From NCBI RefSeq assembly GCF_003590095.1, contig NC_039483.1, forward strand, positions 62,001 through 126,000: a stretch of DNA of 64,000 nt. Direction: 5' to 3'. A program made the translations under genes and the position numbers. Below are positions 36,063 through 44,196 of the stretch, one piece after another. Each line of letters starts with the position of its first letter. Position 1 is the first letter of the stretch. This DNA comes from Trichoplusia ni (Eukaryota > Arthropoda > Insecta > Lepidoptera > Noctuidae). Under the pieces are notes generated by a model that saw only the letters and a program-made list of their open reading frames with translations, was not told where the DNA came from and ran no database searches.

Positions 36063-36446
36063 GTTCTTTTTAACGGAGCTCGTGGCTAAGCTATAACCGC
36101 ATAAGTGATTCGATCACAGGTTTAGCTATGCTTGACGCGGTTGGTCCGTAGATGGGTGACCATCTTTGTCATAACGAGTTCCTCCGTGTTTCGGAAGGCA
36201 CGTAAAATTGTGGGTCCCGGCTGTTATTCCTAAATCTTTGACAGTCGTTACAGGTAGTCAGAAGCTTGAAAAAGTCTGACAGCCAGTCTAACCAACGGGT
36301 ATCGTGTTGCCCAGGTAACTGGGTTGAGGAGGTCAGATAGGCAGTCGCTCCTTGTAAAACACTGGTACTTAGCTGAAACTGGTTGGACTAGTAGCCGATC
36401 CCAAGATAGTTGGGAAAAGGCTAGGCCAATGATGTTCTTTTTAACG
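36063..36446 (+). mobile_element. Complete 5S-rRNA-headed SINE with 13-bp target site duplication
   Basis: A perfect direct repeat GTTCTTTTTAACG lies at 36063-36075 and 36434-36446, framing a 358-bp insert (36076-36433). The head carries GATTCGATCACAGGTTTAGC, TATGCTTGACGCGGTTGGTC and GTAGATGGGTGACC. These follow, in order, the internal promoter half of insect 5S rRNA (..GATCACCGAAATTAAGCA.., GGGCGCGGTTAGTACTTAGATGGG-GACC). The body and 3' end are shared with the truncated copies at 2366-2570 and 44060-44196, and the tail ends CCAATGAT (GAT-type). This fits a SINE3-type element, transcribed by RNA polymerase III from a 5S promoter and mobilised by a LINE in trans. Confidence 0.85.
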
Positions 36447-36713
36447 TAAGCTTCATTTTAACTATTCTGGGACTGCCAATATTACAATCCCAGTTTTAAG
36501 AACGAAACTAATAATGTCACTAAATAAATATTTTATTTCACATGAATGAGAAATTCATTTAACCAAAAAGTTTTATTACAAGTGCTCGTTTTTCAACCAC
36601 TCTCTAAATAACTAATTAAACCGAATTAAAATTTATCTCATTTCACATTTTCTCGTTTAAAACCAGTAACAGTATAATAGTATATTCAAATCCAATCGCA
36701 AACTATTTTACCA
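36447..36713. other. Noncoding spacer
   Basis: AT-rich, nothing identifiable. Confidence 0.5.
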
Positions 36714-36998
36714 TCTTCTAATATATAAAATTCTCGTGTCACGATGTTTTTTACCGTACTTACTTCTCCGAAACGGCTTAACCGATTTTTACCAAATTTT
36801 ATATGCGTATTCAGTAGGTCTGAGAATCGAATAACATTTATTTTTCATACCCCTAAATTAAGGGTTGCCCACATTAAAAAAATATATTTTATTTTTGGAC
36901 GAAATTTTTTGTTTTTATTTTTTTTATAATGTTGCTTTAAAAATACATACAAATAGAAATAATTTATTAGGCAAAACAACGTTTGCTGGGTCAGCTAG
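36714..36998 (+). mobile_element. Helitron-like nonautonomous repeat, family 2, copy 2
   Basis: Begins A|TCTTCTAATATATAAAATT and ends TTTGCTGGGTCAGCTAG|T, the canonical Helitron arrangement (TC...CTAG between A and T). It aligns over its full length with the minus-strand copy at 11252-11522, including CTCCGAAACGGCTTAACCG, TTTTACCAAATTTTATATGC and TTTTTGGACGAAATTTTTTG. The 61-codon frame inside it is not a gene. Confidence 0.78.
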
Positions 36999-37314
36999 TA
37001 TCCTATAAAATCATAAAGATACTAATACATCTGGCAACTTTCATATATAGTGCAGTGACATCAAACTCAAGTATGATTACAGGAAGTATATATTATAAGT
37101 CGGAACAAGGAAACTGGTCGGCTTGGGCGTCGAACCCGGCGCGTTTCCCCTTTCACTCGGTAGTGGGACTGAGCTGTAGTGACTCAAATGACTGGTTAGG
37201 TGGGCTATAAATATCGTGGATTAGATAGGTATATGTATTGTAGGTATATATGTATAGATGTGGTTAATATGAAAGTTTGTTGTATGTATTGAATACTGAA
37301 ACTTCAATTAGTTT
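36999..37314. other. Noncoding stretch with a G+C-richer patch
   Basis: At 37090-37205 the sequence CTGGTCGGCTTGGGCGTCGA, ACCCGGCGCGTTTCCCC and TCGGTAGTGGGACTGAGC forms a G+C-rich patch inside a 75-codon frame. I cannot identify it. It could be an exon fragment or a repeat relic. Confidence 0.35.
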
Positions 37315-37515
37315 TTCCCACGTTTTTTTTTACACTCAATTTCTTATTGGTTTATTTGTCGTGCCGGTTGGGTTTTGTAACTCAATTTTGAGGCATTTCC
37401 CGATAAGATAGCTAGGCTAAAATTTTCAGGGTAGCCTCAAACCTAATGACAATGCAATTTACAACTATAAAAACAGCTGGACCGATTTTGATAATATTTG
37501 AACGGAGTGACATTT
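37315..37515 (+). repeat. Dispersed repeat family 3, copy 1
   Basis: CCACGTTTTTTTTTACACTC, TTGTCGTGCCGGTTGGGTTT, TAACTCAATTTTGAGGC, TTTTCAGGGTAGCCTCAAAC and CCGATTTTGATAATATTTGA match, in reverse orientation, 60767-60965. The order suggests the end of a nonautonomous transposon. It has no coding capacity. Confidence 0.7.
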
Positions 37516-37810
37516 AAAAACATGGGTGTTTAGATTTTTTAAATGTCACAAACATCGTAAGTCGTTAGCTCTTTGTTTTGTTTGTTGCCTTTGGAATAAT
37601 TTGACGTTAGAAGCCTACGGATTTCTTAAACTTTGACACCAACTCCCCTAGCTAAGTTTTCGCGACTCGAATGTGACTAATTATCAAACAAAATGTCCAT
37701 ACATACTGTTTTCTATTGACGTTGACGTTTGATGAAATGTCACTTGGCCGTACGAAACGTTGTACACCAAGATTTCTAAAAGAAAAAATCTTATGCACGT
37801 ATAGATGAGG
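37516..37810. other. Noncoding stretch
   Basis: Nothing identifiable. Confidence 0.5.
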
Positions 37811-38060
37811 TAAGTATTATTTCTTTTAATTCACGGGTTAACTTCATGGGAAGAGACCCGGTCCTTTTTAAAGGCGTACACGGGGACACAGGTCCAACGC
37901 GCAGAGGCCTTCTTGAGGACTTTAATCTACAATGTGATGGGGCATCTACTAGGGATCATTCACCTCCACTCTATGGGAGAACAGACATGAAAAATCCAAA
38001 GTAGATGCAAAACTATTGCAAGTATGTATGTAAAAATAATTAGGCTATTATAAAATGAGG
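37811..38060 (+). repeat. Direct repeat, copy A (about 250 bp)
   Basis: From TAAGTATTAT through GAGACCCGGTCCTTTTTAAA, CACGGGGACACAGGTCCAAC, TCTACTAGGGATCATTCA and TCTATGGGAGAAC to AATTAGGCTATTATA. It is closely similar to 38606-38866, about 795 bp to the right. Differences are mostly single substitutions. Confidence 0.85.
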
Positions 38061-38605
38061 CTCGTTGTGTGGACCAGTTCCTTAGATAATTCGGAGAACT
38101 ATGGCACCTGCCTTTTTACACATGGTAATGCAAAACAAATTGGCAGGCGGTGACTCGCCGCTCACTAGATGGGCCCCCTATGATACCGTCACGATTGACA
38201 GCAGATGGGCAACGCCAGTGCGAGCGGCTAGGGGTGTAGAGAGATGCGACACCGATTTCACCATCGCGGGTCACGGACCCGGAGCGGGTTTCCTCGTTAT
38301 TACGCCATTAGACACTTCCACCCCCAAGCATATAGCTCTAGCGACCCCTCTCTAGCCAGCCAGTTAAGGCAAGAAAGACCTGGGAGTCCCCGTAAAGAGT
38401 GACCCCCTGGGGCATTCAGGTTCCGTTGTGTCGCTACTCACAAACAGCTCGCCACAAGCTGCCCTGCGGATGTATGCTCCTACATAGACCTTCAGATAAT
38501 TTTTTTATTTATATCTCAAGGTTTGAAAAAGCATACTAATATGCCTATATCAATATCTGGTCTTGCGTTATTCCCATGATGAGATAACGACTCGCCCCGA
38601 GGGGT
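38061..38605. repeat. G+C-rich segment between the two direct repeats
   Basis: About 545 bp of sequence that is much richer in G+C than its surroundings (for example GGTCACGGACCCGGAGCGGG at 38268-38287). An 84-codon plus-strand frame (38101-38355) spans part of it but shows no domain I know. With copies A and B it makes 1.3 units of a 795-bp period. It could be the untranslated or terminal region of a transposon, or a satellite-like unit. I cannot name it. Confidence 0.5.
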
Positions 38606-38866
38606 TAAGTATTATTATTATTGTATCTCTTTATAGTCACGGGATCACTTCATGTGAAGAGACCCGGTCCTTTTTAAAGGCTTGCACGGGGACACAGGTC
38701 CAACATGTAGAGGCCTTGTTGAGAATTTTAATCTAATATGTGATGGGGTATCTACTAGGGATCATTCATCTCCGCTCTATGGGAGAACGAACATGAAGAA
38801 TCCAAAGTAAATACAAAACTATTGCAAGAATGTGTGTATGAACAATTAGGCTATTATATTATGATA
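38606..38866 (+). repeat. Direct repeat, copy B (about 260 bp)
   Basis: The second copy of the block at 37811-38060, beginning TAAGTATTATTATTATTG and ending AATTAGGCTATTATATTATG. It lies immediately left of the TTA microsatellite that borders the retrotransposon. A short TTATG repeat (38868-38885) follows it. Confidence 0.85.
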
Positions 38867-38887
38867 AGTTATGTTATGTTATGTTAG

Positions 38888-38900
38888 TTATTATTATTAT
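38888..38900 (+). repeat. TTA (TAA) microsatellite, left border of the retrotransposon
   Basis: About four TTA units. On the strand of the element this is a TAA run directly downstream of its 3' end. Together with 42797-42818 it shows insertion into a TAA microsatellite, the target preference known for Dong of Bombyx mori. Confidence 0.85.
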
Positions 38901-39029
38901 CTTTATTTAAATTAAAAAACATATAAATTACATTTTTAAATATAGGCATATAAAAAAAACAACATATATTTAAAAATATAAAAAATAGTGTCCAACCGGC
39001 AACGGGAACAGGGCCCAAGCTGCCGGTGG

Positions 39030-42000
39030 TCAGGGCTCCAGAGAGAGGAACCTCCTCACGATGCGCGCCGTGTCCAGAAGTACCGCTTTCTGAATCAAAC
39101 CCTTGACCCAGACGCCCAACGAGAGCCTCCGAAGATGTTGATCGAGGCTCTTGGCTATTAAGCCATTGGCACTTACGACTATCGGGACAATGATTGCCGA
39201 GTCCACCTCCCACAAGTCGACAACCTCGTGAGCTAAATCCAAATATTTCAATTGTTTTTCTTTTTCTGCTTTCACGAGGTTCTCGTCATGGGGGATGGTG
39301 ATATCAACAATCATTGTCCGACGCTCTGATCGGTCGATCACCACTATATCAGGCTTATTGGCAACAATAGTCCTGTCAGTGATGATAGACCGATCCCAGT
39401 ACAGTGTGATATGACCACTTTCGAGAACTGGGTCGGGCACATACTTATAGTACGGCACCTCAGATTCCACAAGTTTGTACTTCAGAGCAAGCTGCTGATG
39501 GATAATCCTGGCCACTTGGTTATGTCTGTGCAAGCATTCACCGTTAGCAAGACGAGAACATCCCGAAACTATATGTCTCAAGGATTCACCGGAGGAGTGA
39601 CATGCCCGACAGATGTCAACTGTACCATCCTTAATTATATATTTTCGGTAGTTATTCGTCATGATAACTTCATCCATAATTGCACATACAAACCCTTCGG
39701 TTTCTCCAAAGAGATCTCCGAAGCGTAGCCAGGCCACGGACGCTAAGAAATCTACATCGGCCCCGTGAAGGGTCCGATAATAGCGTCCGTGTAGCTCCTT
39801 GCTTTGCCATACATCTTTGCGGTCTTTGACGCTTAGTACGACAGGTTTGTGCCAGTTCTCTTTACCTAGAGAGAGCGGAGTGAAGGCCTTATCCACTGCC
39901 ACCACATCTCGGTGCATCCCCACGTCCACTCGGAGGAAATACTCCCTGAGGTTACATACCTCGCGATTATGGAGGGTCTTGGCATTTAGGAAGCCACGAC
40001 CCCCACACTTTCGCGGGATATATAACCTCATTACCGATGATCGCGGGTGGTGCATTCGATTTGCGGTGAGCAGTGTGCGGACTCTTCTATCCAAGGCGTC
40101 CAGTTCGGTCTGTGTCCACTTGAGTATGCCAAAGGAGTACATTATCACTGGCATGACCCAACCATTAAAGGCACGCACCTTGTTACCGCCCGACAAGGAA
40201 CTTTTTAGTACCTTATTCAGGCGGCCAAAGAAACGTGTCTGTAACGATTGTTTCATGTCAGCGACATTAATGCCTAACGCCTCTGACATACCCAAGTATT
40301 TGTAGGTTTCCGTTGAGGAGAGGGACCTCAGGTTTATAGAATCCGAGAGCTGTATGCCCTGGGATTCTACAATCCCACCTCGTTTTACATGCATGACTGC
40401 ACATTTGTCAACACCAAATTCCATTCTGATGGAATTACTGAAGCTTTCAGTAATCTTCAGTAACTTCATCAGTTGCAACTTGTTGGAAGCAAACAATTTC
40501 AGGTCATCCATGTACAACAAGTGGGAGATTACCTGGCTTCCTCTCCGCAACGAGTAGCCCAGCCTTGAATTCTCAAGCAGAGTGCTAAGAGGATTCAAGG
40601 CTAAACAGAACCACAGGGGACTCAAACTGTCACCCTGAAATATTCCCCGCTCAATCCTAATAAGTTGACCGCTCTTTTGGATATCCCGACATCCTGGATA
40701 GTGAAGCACCGTAGTCCATTGCCCCATACATGACTTCAAAAAAGTGCGTAGAGTTGTATTGATTTTATACAACTCTAGCACCCTCATGAGCCATGCATGT
40801 GGCACCGAATCATAGGCCTTCTTATAATCTATCCAACATTTCGACACACCCTTTTTGGAGCGGCGAACTTGTTGGCAAATAGTCATATCAATAAGGAGTA
40901 GCTCCTTAGTACCACGTGACCCATTCCTACATCCATTCTGAGAGGCAGACATGATAGAAAACCGTTCAATATGGTCATTAATCTTTTCTCTCAGAATGGA
41001 TGTAAGCAGTTTGTAGATGGTGGGTAAACATGTAATGGGTCTATAATTTTTGGGGTCCGTGGTACTACCTGTTTTGTGGAGCAGATGGGTGGAACCAGTA
41101 GTGAAGAACTGTGGGAGCACGCCCGAGTCTACGGCAGATTGGAATTGGGATGCTAAGCAACCATGTGAACTTGGTAGCCATTTCAACCAGAAGTTATGCA
41201 GTCCATCCGGGCCCGGGGCTTTCCAATTGGCCAACGGGCGGACTGCATTGGCTACGTCTTGGGGACTAATATCAATAGCCCCCATTTCTTCTATTCGTTC
41301 ACACGATTGCTCAACATCACGTATCCAATCCCCCTCAGAGTGGGTTACAGGCGCCGACCAGATGCTGCGCCAAAACAAATTTGTAGCGACATCATCCGGC
41401 AGGCGTCCGGCACCCTCCTCCGACGCAGGTTGCTCCCAAGATCTGTACACCCATCTTTGGTCTCTTTGGAACATACGGTTCTGGTGAAATCGGTCCACCC
41501 GAGTCTTGTACCGTCGAATACGGCTTGCCCAGGCACACACCTTTTGCTTAAAAAAGTCAATGCGTTCTGTAACTCGGGCGGTGTATTCGCTGGGGCTAAT
41601 ATTAGTCCCAGCAAACGCCCGCTTTACAAAACGCATGACCCTAGGGCGAGTGTTTCCGCCCCGAAACGCAACAAGTTTGGCTATGAGTGTCCTGGCCTCA
41701 GCAACACGCCTCTCAATCCTGCACTGCCAGGCTGGTGCCGCTTGCTTAGGCCGTGCAGCTGTGTTATCTCGAAAGGTAACACCAGCTACACGACACGTCG
41801 CAACAGCCGCACAGTACAGAAGCGAGTGCGTGTCACCGAGGTCTTCGCTGTTCCCAAAATAACTGGATAGCAGCGAATCCAGGACACCCATTAGCGCCTT
41901 GTTTCGGTTGTGCATGGGCAAGCGAGGTAGTCGTGGTCTCTGGTCCCGGGGTGTTGACCGATACTCCAGAACCGCCTGTTCCAATGTACTCCTTATATGA

Positions 42001-42605
42001 TCACTGCACTGGGTACTTACAGTTATAGCACCGTCATCATCTCCCCCGTCAGCAGGGTTGGCAGGCAGCGCGCTTGCAGCTGGCGCTTCCGCTATTGACG
42101 GGGTAACGACGACAGGGCTAGTCTGCACTTCAGAGCGCAATCGATCAAGCGTCGCGTCATCCAACCTGTGATTACGTTGGATAACTCGCACTTGATCCGA
42201 CAAACGTTGTGCCGATACGTCGACGTCCGGTTCAAGGGTCCGAAACAGAGAGAGCATTCTGGCACGGTACGCAGTGAGGTTAGTTCCTCCCCCTATCGCC
42301 CCATAGTAGGCGCGCATGACATTCTCGTTCATGGGACGAGTCCACTTCATGCGCTGCACTACACCACCGGGAGCGGGAGCCCTGTTCGAGGCCGGTTGGC
42401 CTGAGGGCGCCAAGCTGCTCGGCGGCCGGCGCCTCCCCGGCCGACGTACAGGTGTTGGCGACGTCGGCGGGGAGTAGTACTCGTCGCTGGAGCTCGACGC
42501 GACTGCAATTGCCGGCGCTGGACCTCGGCCCGGCGGCAGCTGCGAGGCGGAGCTCGGCGACGAGCCCGGGGATGGAAGGCGTGCTGCTCTTCTTCGTGTC
42601 AACAT
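39030..42605 (-). CDS. Reverse transcriptase/restriction-like endonuclease polyprotein of a Dong/R4-type retrotransposon
   Basis: Single 1191-residue protein that would carry out target-primed reverse transcription: the endonuclease nicks a TAA-rich target and the reverse transcriptase copies the element RNA there. Seen in the sequence: a Pro/Ser/Arg-rich N-terminus (1-85); a Trp-containing helical segment KWTRPMNENVMRAYYG (87-102) that may be the Myb-like DNA-binding region of this group; a fingers motif around WKAPGPDG (461-468); NYRPITCL (520-527); motif A WIDYKKAYDS (591-600, catalytic D593); GIFQGDSLSP (654-663); motif C YMDDLKLFA (698-706, D700 and D701); YKYLGM (768-773); a C-x2-C-x8-H-x4-C motif (C999, C1002, H1011, C1016); and KPD plus IVDITIP (D1086, D1101) of the PD-(D/E)xK-like nuclease. 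All catalytic residues are present. The start is fixed by an in-frame TAA directly before this ATG. I see no N-terminal Cys2-His2 finger. Codons are far richer in G+C than the flanks. Many frames on the opposite strand within it are shadows. Confidence 0.93.
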   Translation of the reverse strand: MLTRRRAARLPSPGSSPSSASQLPPGRGPAPAIAVASSSSDEYYSPPTSPTPVRRPGRRRPPSSLAPSGQPASNRAPAPGGVVQRMKWTRPMNENVMRAYYGAIGGGTNLTAYRARMLSLFRTLEPDVDVSAQRLSDQVRVIQRNHRLDDATLDRLRSEVQTSPVVVTPSIAEAPAASALPANPADGGDDDGAITVSTQCSDHIRSTLEQAVLEYRSTPRDQRPRLPRLPMHNRNKALMGVLDSLLSSYFGNSEDLGDTHSLLYCAAVATCRVAGVTFRDNTAARPKQAAPAWQCRIERRVAEARTLIAKLVAFRGGNTRPRVMRFVKRAFAGTNISPSEYTARVTERIDFFKQKVCAWASRIRRYKTRVDRFHQNRMFQRDQRWVYRSWEQPASEEGAGRLPDDVATNLFWRSIWSAPVTHSEGDWIRDVEQSCERIEEMGAIDISPQDVANAVRPLANWKAPGPDGLHNFWLKWLPSSHGCLASQFQSAVDSGVLPQFFTTGSTHLLHKTGSTTDPKNYRPITCLPTIYKLLTSILREKINDHIERFSIMSASQNGCRNGSRGTKELLLIDMTICQQVRRSKKGVSKCWIDYKKAYDSVPHAWLMRVLELYKINTTLRTFLKSCMGQWTTVLHYPGCRDIQKSGQLIRIERGIFQGDSLSPLWFCLALNPLSTLLENSRLGYSLRRGSQVISHLLYMDDLKLFASNKLQLMKLLKITESFSNSIRMEFGVDKCAVMHVKRGGIVESQGIQLSDSINLRSLSSTETYKYLGMSEALGINVADMKQSLQTRFFGRLNKVLKSSLSGGNKVRAFNGWVMPVIMYSFGILKWTQTELDALDRRVRTLLTANRMHHPRSSVMRLYIPRKCGGRGFLNAKTLHNREVCNLREYFLRVDVGMHRDVVAVDKAFTPLSLGKENWHKPVVLSVKDRKDVWQSKELHGRYYRTLHGADVDFLASVAWLRFGDLFGETEGFVCAIMDEVIMTNNYRKYIIKDGTVDICRACHSSGESLRHIVSGCSRLANGECLHRHNQVARIIHQQLALKYKLVESEVPYYKYVPDPVLESGHITLYWDRSIITDRTIVANKPDIVVIDRSERRTMIVDITIPHDENLVKAEKEKQLKYLDLAHEVVDLWEVDSAIIVPIVVSANGLIAKSLDQHLRRLSLGVWVKGLIQKAVLLDTARIVRRFLSLEP

Positions 42606-42796
42606 TTATCTATTCTTGTTTTCTGAGTCGTAAATTACATATTTTATAGTGATGACATATGTCATCGTACATCGGATTTTCATTTTTATTTACTTTTTTA
42701 TTTTAATATGGTGTCTTGAGTTTTATATGTGCACTTTTACTATATACTATTATAAAAATATTGTTTATTGTATAATTATCGTAAAGAAGTTATAAT
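42606..42796 (-). promoter_or_regulatory. 5' untranslated region of the retrotransposon, with a 16-bp palindrome
   Basis: AT-rich leader of about 190 bp. It contains the perfect palindrome GATGACATATGTCATC (42651-42666), about 46 bp upstream of the start codon. The palindrome could be a binding site or an RNA hairpin; its role is unknown. The short length leaves little room for an internal promoter, so read-through transcription from the target is possible. Confidence 0.6.
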
Positions 42797-42818
42797 TTAT
42801 TATTATTATTATTATTAC
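42797..42818 (+). repeat. TTA (TAA) microsatellite, right border of the retrotransposon
   Basis: About seven TTA units, on the 5' side of the minus-strand element. Matches the left border at 38888-38900. Confidence 0.85.
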
Positions 42819-44059
42819 TTTAACTTTGAAATAATTGTAGCATTTTTCGATCTGAAAACAATGACTGATTTTTTTATGATATCAGGAAATGATCAACTCA
42901 AAACGGTCCAAAAGTGATGAATACTCTGGTTATTTGTGTATTTAAGAGCCAATAACCCTACAGTGGGTCAAATACAAAGAAGCGTAATTATGGTTTATGA
43001 GTAACACATGAAATGATGGTTTAACACTTCCTTAGTCATGTATGCCTAAAGCTTTGATGTTTAATGTAAATTAATATTTCAAGACATCTCGGAAATACTT
43101 TACTTTCAAAAATGTAAGGATGTGGGATGTTATTACTGGTCTAAAAAAGCAGGAATGTGGGGTCGCTGCTATTCCCCACGGCAATTATCACTGTGCAATG
43201 TGCTAGTCGGAATATCTGCATCAGACAAAAATTTCAAGACCCTGCTTAATAATTGAATAGACAAAGTCAAAAACGAAAACCATTTAGGGTGCTAAGTTTA
43301 AGTGAGTTATATATATGCAAGTTTGAATGTCAAATTATAATGGACAGCACCCAGATTTGTCAACCCTTCACCCTCTGGACGTAGCTCCAGGGCACGACCC
43401 AAACGCATACAAAAAAGAAGTAGAATTATAGAAAAAAATGCTATTTCATGGTTTCTTTAACTTATTAATCATTTATATTTTAACTAACGAACAAGTACAG
43501 ATATTTTATTGTCAATCTTTGCAGCCTATCATTTTTAATATTTATTCAATATGTAACTATCACTAGCATACCCAACCTTCTTAGGCTGTCAATCTATAAA
43601 TCAATATATAAAACAGTTCTAAAACTTTTTACTATATTGTTATCAAATCTTCATATTAAAGGCCTACTACATTCCGAGTACAAATAAAGAAACCAAAGAA
43701 CTCATCAACTTTAAATTATTCAAAAACAAAAAAAACAGTAAACAAAATATACCACAAGTATGTCAGATATTTATATCCAAACATCATCTCAATAAATCAT
43801 TTTCAACAACACAAAAGCATTTTCTTAGCCGGCAATGATTGAAAAACGGCTGAAACTAATTACAGACATCTTTGTCAAAAATGTTTTGCGAGACAATGAC
43901 CCACACAACTCATGACCTACTTTGGACATAACAATTTACTTAGAATCGTTATTCAATTGTTTGCCGAACTCATGTTCCACAGAGTAAGTAATCCACAGAG
44001 GCAAAGATTAACCAACTGTTTACTGTACCTGTGCCACAATGAATTAATCAACAACCCAC
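42819..44059. other. Noncoding stretch
   Basis: No supported gene. Sequence right of the retrotransposon does not resume the 795-bp unit seen on its left. A 64-codon frame at 43912-44106 runs into the SINE that follows and is not real. Confidence 0.55.
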
Positions 44060-44196
44060 CTTTTTCCCAACTATGTTGGAATCGGCTGGAGCAACTGCCT
44101 ATCTGAATCCAGTTACCCCCTCCTCCTCCTCCTCAACCCAGTTACCTGGGTAACACAATACCCCCTAGTCAGTCTGGTTGTCAGGCTTTCCAAGCT
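44060..44196 (-). mobile_element. SINE of the 36.1-kb family, truncated, with a TCC expansion
   Basis: On the minus strand it shares TAACTGGGTTGAGGAGG, AGATAGGCAGT and CAACATAGTTGGGAAAAAGG with 36076-36433. It lacks the segment carrying CCTTGTAAAACACTGG. The short CCTCCTC of the parent has expanded to a (TCC)n run at about 44125-44139. Confidence 0.75.

Larger units (their letters stand above)
38901..42796 (-). mobile_element. Full-length Dong/R4-type non-LTR retrotransposon
   Basis: About 3.9 kb on the minus strand, with a 5' untranslated region (42606-42796), one uninterrupted ORF (39030-42605) and a short AT-rich 3' untranslated region (38901-39029). Both ends abut TTA/TAA microsatellite, four units on the left and seven on the right. 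The ORF has a single reverse transcriptase followed by a CCHC motif and a restriction-like endonuclease, the layout of the R2/R4/CRE/NeSL/Hero group. Target choice (TAA repeats) points to the R4 clade and its Dong lineage. The ends are complete and the ORF has no stop or frameshift, so insertion is recent on the scale of this window. The exact ends cannot be separated from the microsatellite by eye. Confidence 0.9.

Noticed and set aside
36083..36165. A 5S rRNA gene
   Set aside because: Only the internal promoter half resembles 5S rRNA, it is diverged, and it sits inside an insertion with its own target duplication.
38101..38355. An 84-codon plus-strand frame in the G+C-rich segment between direct repeats
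   Set aside because: No recognisable domain. The frame is only as long as expected for G+C-rich DNA, so I describe the segment as repeat rather than a gene.
38884..39213. A 109-codon minus-strand frame overlapping the 3' end of the retrotransposon ORF
   Set aside because: It overlaps the true ORF in another phase and runs into the AT-rich 3' untranslated region, ending in a poly-Asn run.
41196..41870. A 224-codon open frame on the plus strand, and several of 105-168 codons nearby
   Set aside because: All lie opposite the retrotransposon ORF, whose high G+C suppresses stops on both strands. None has a domain.
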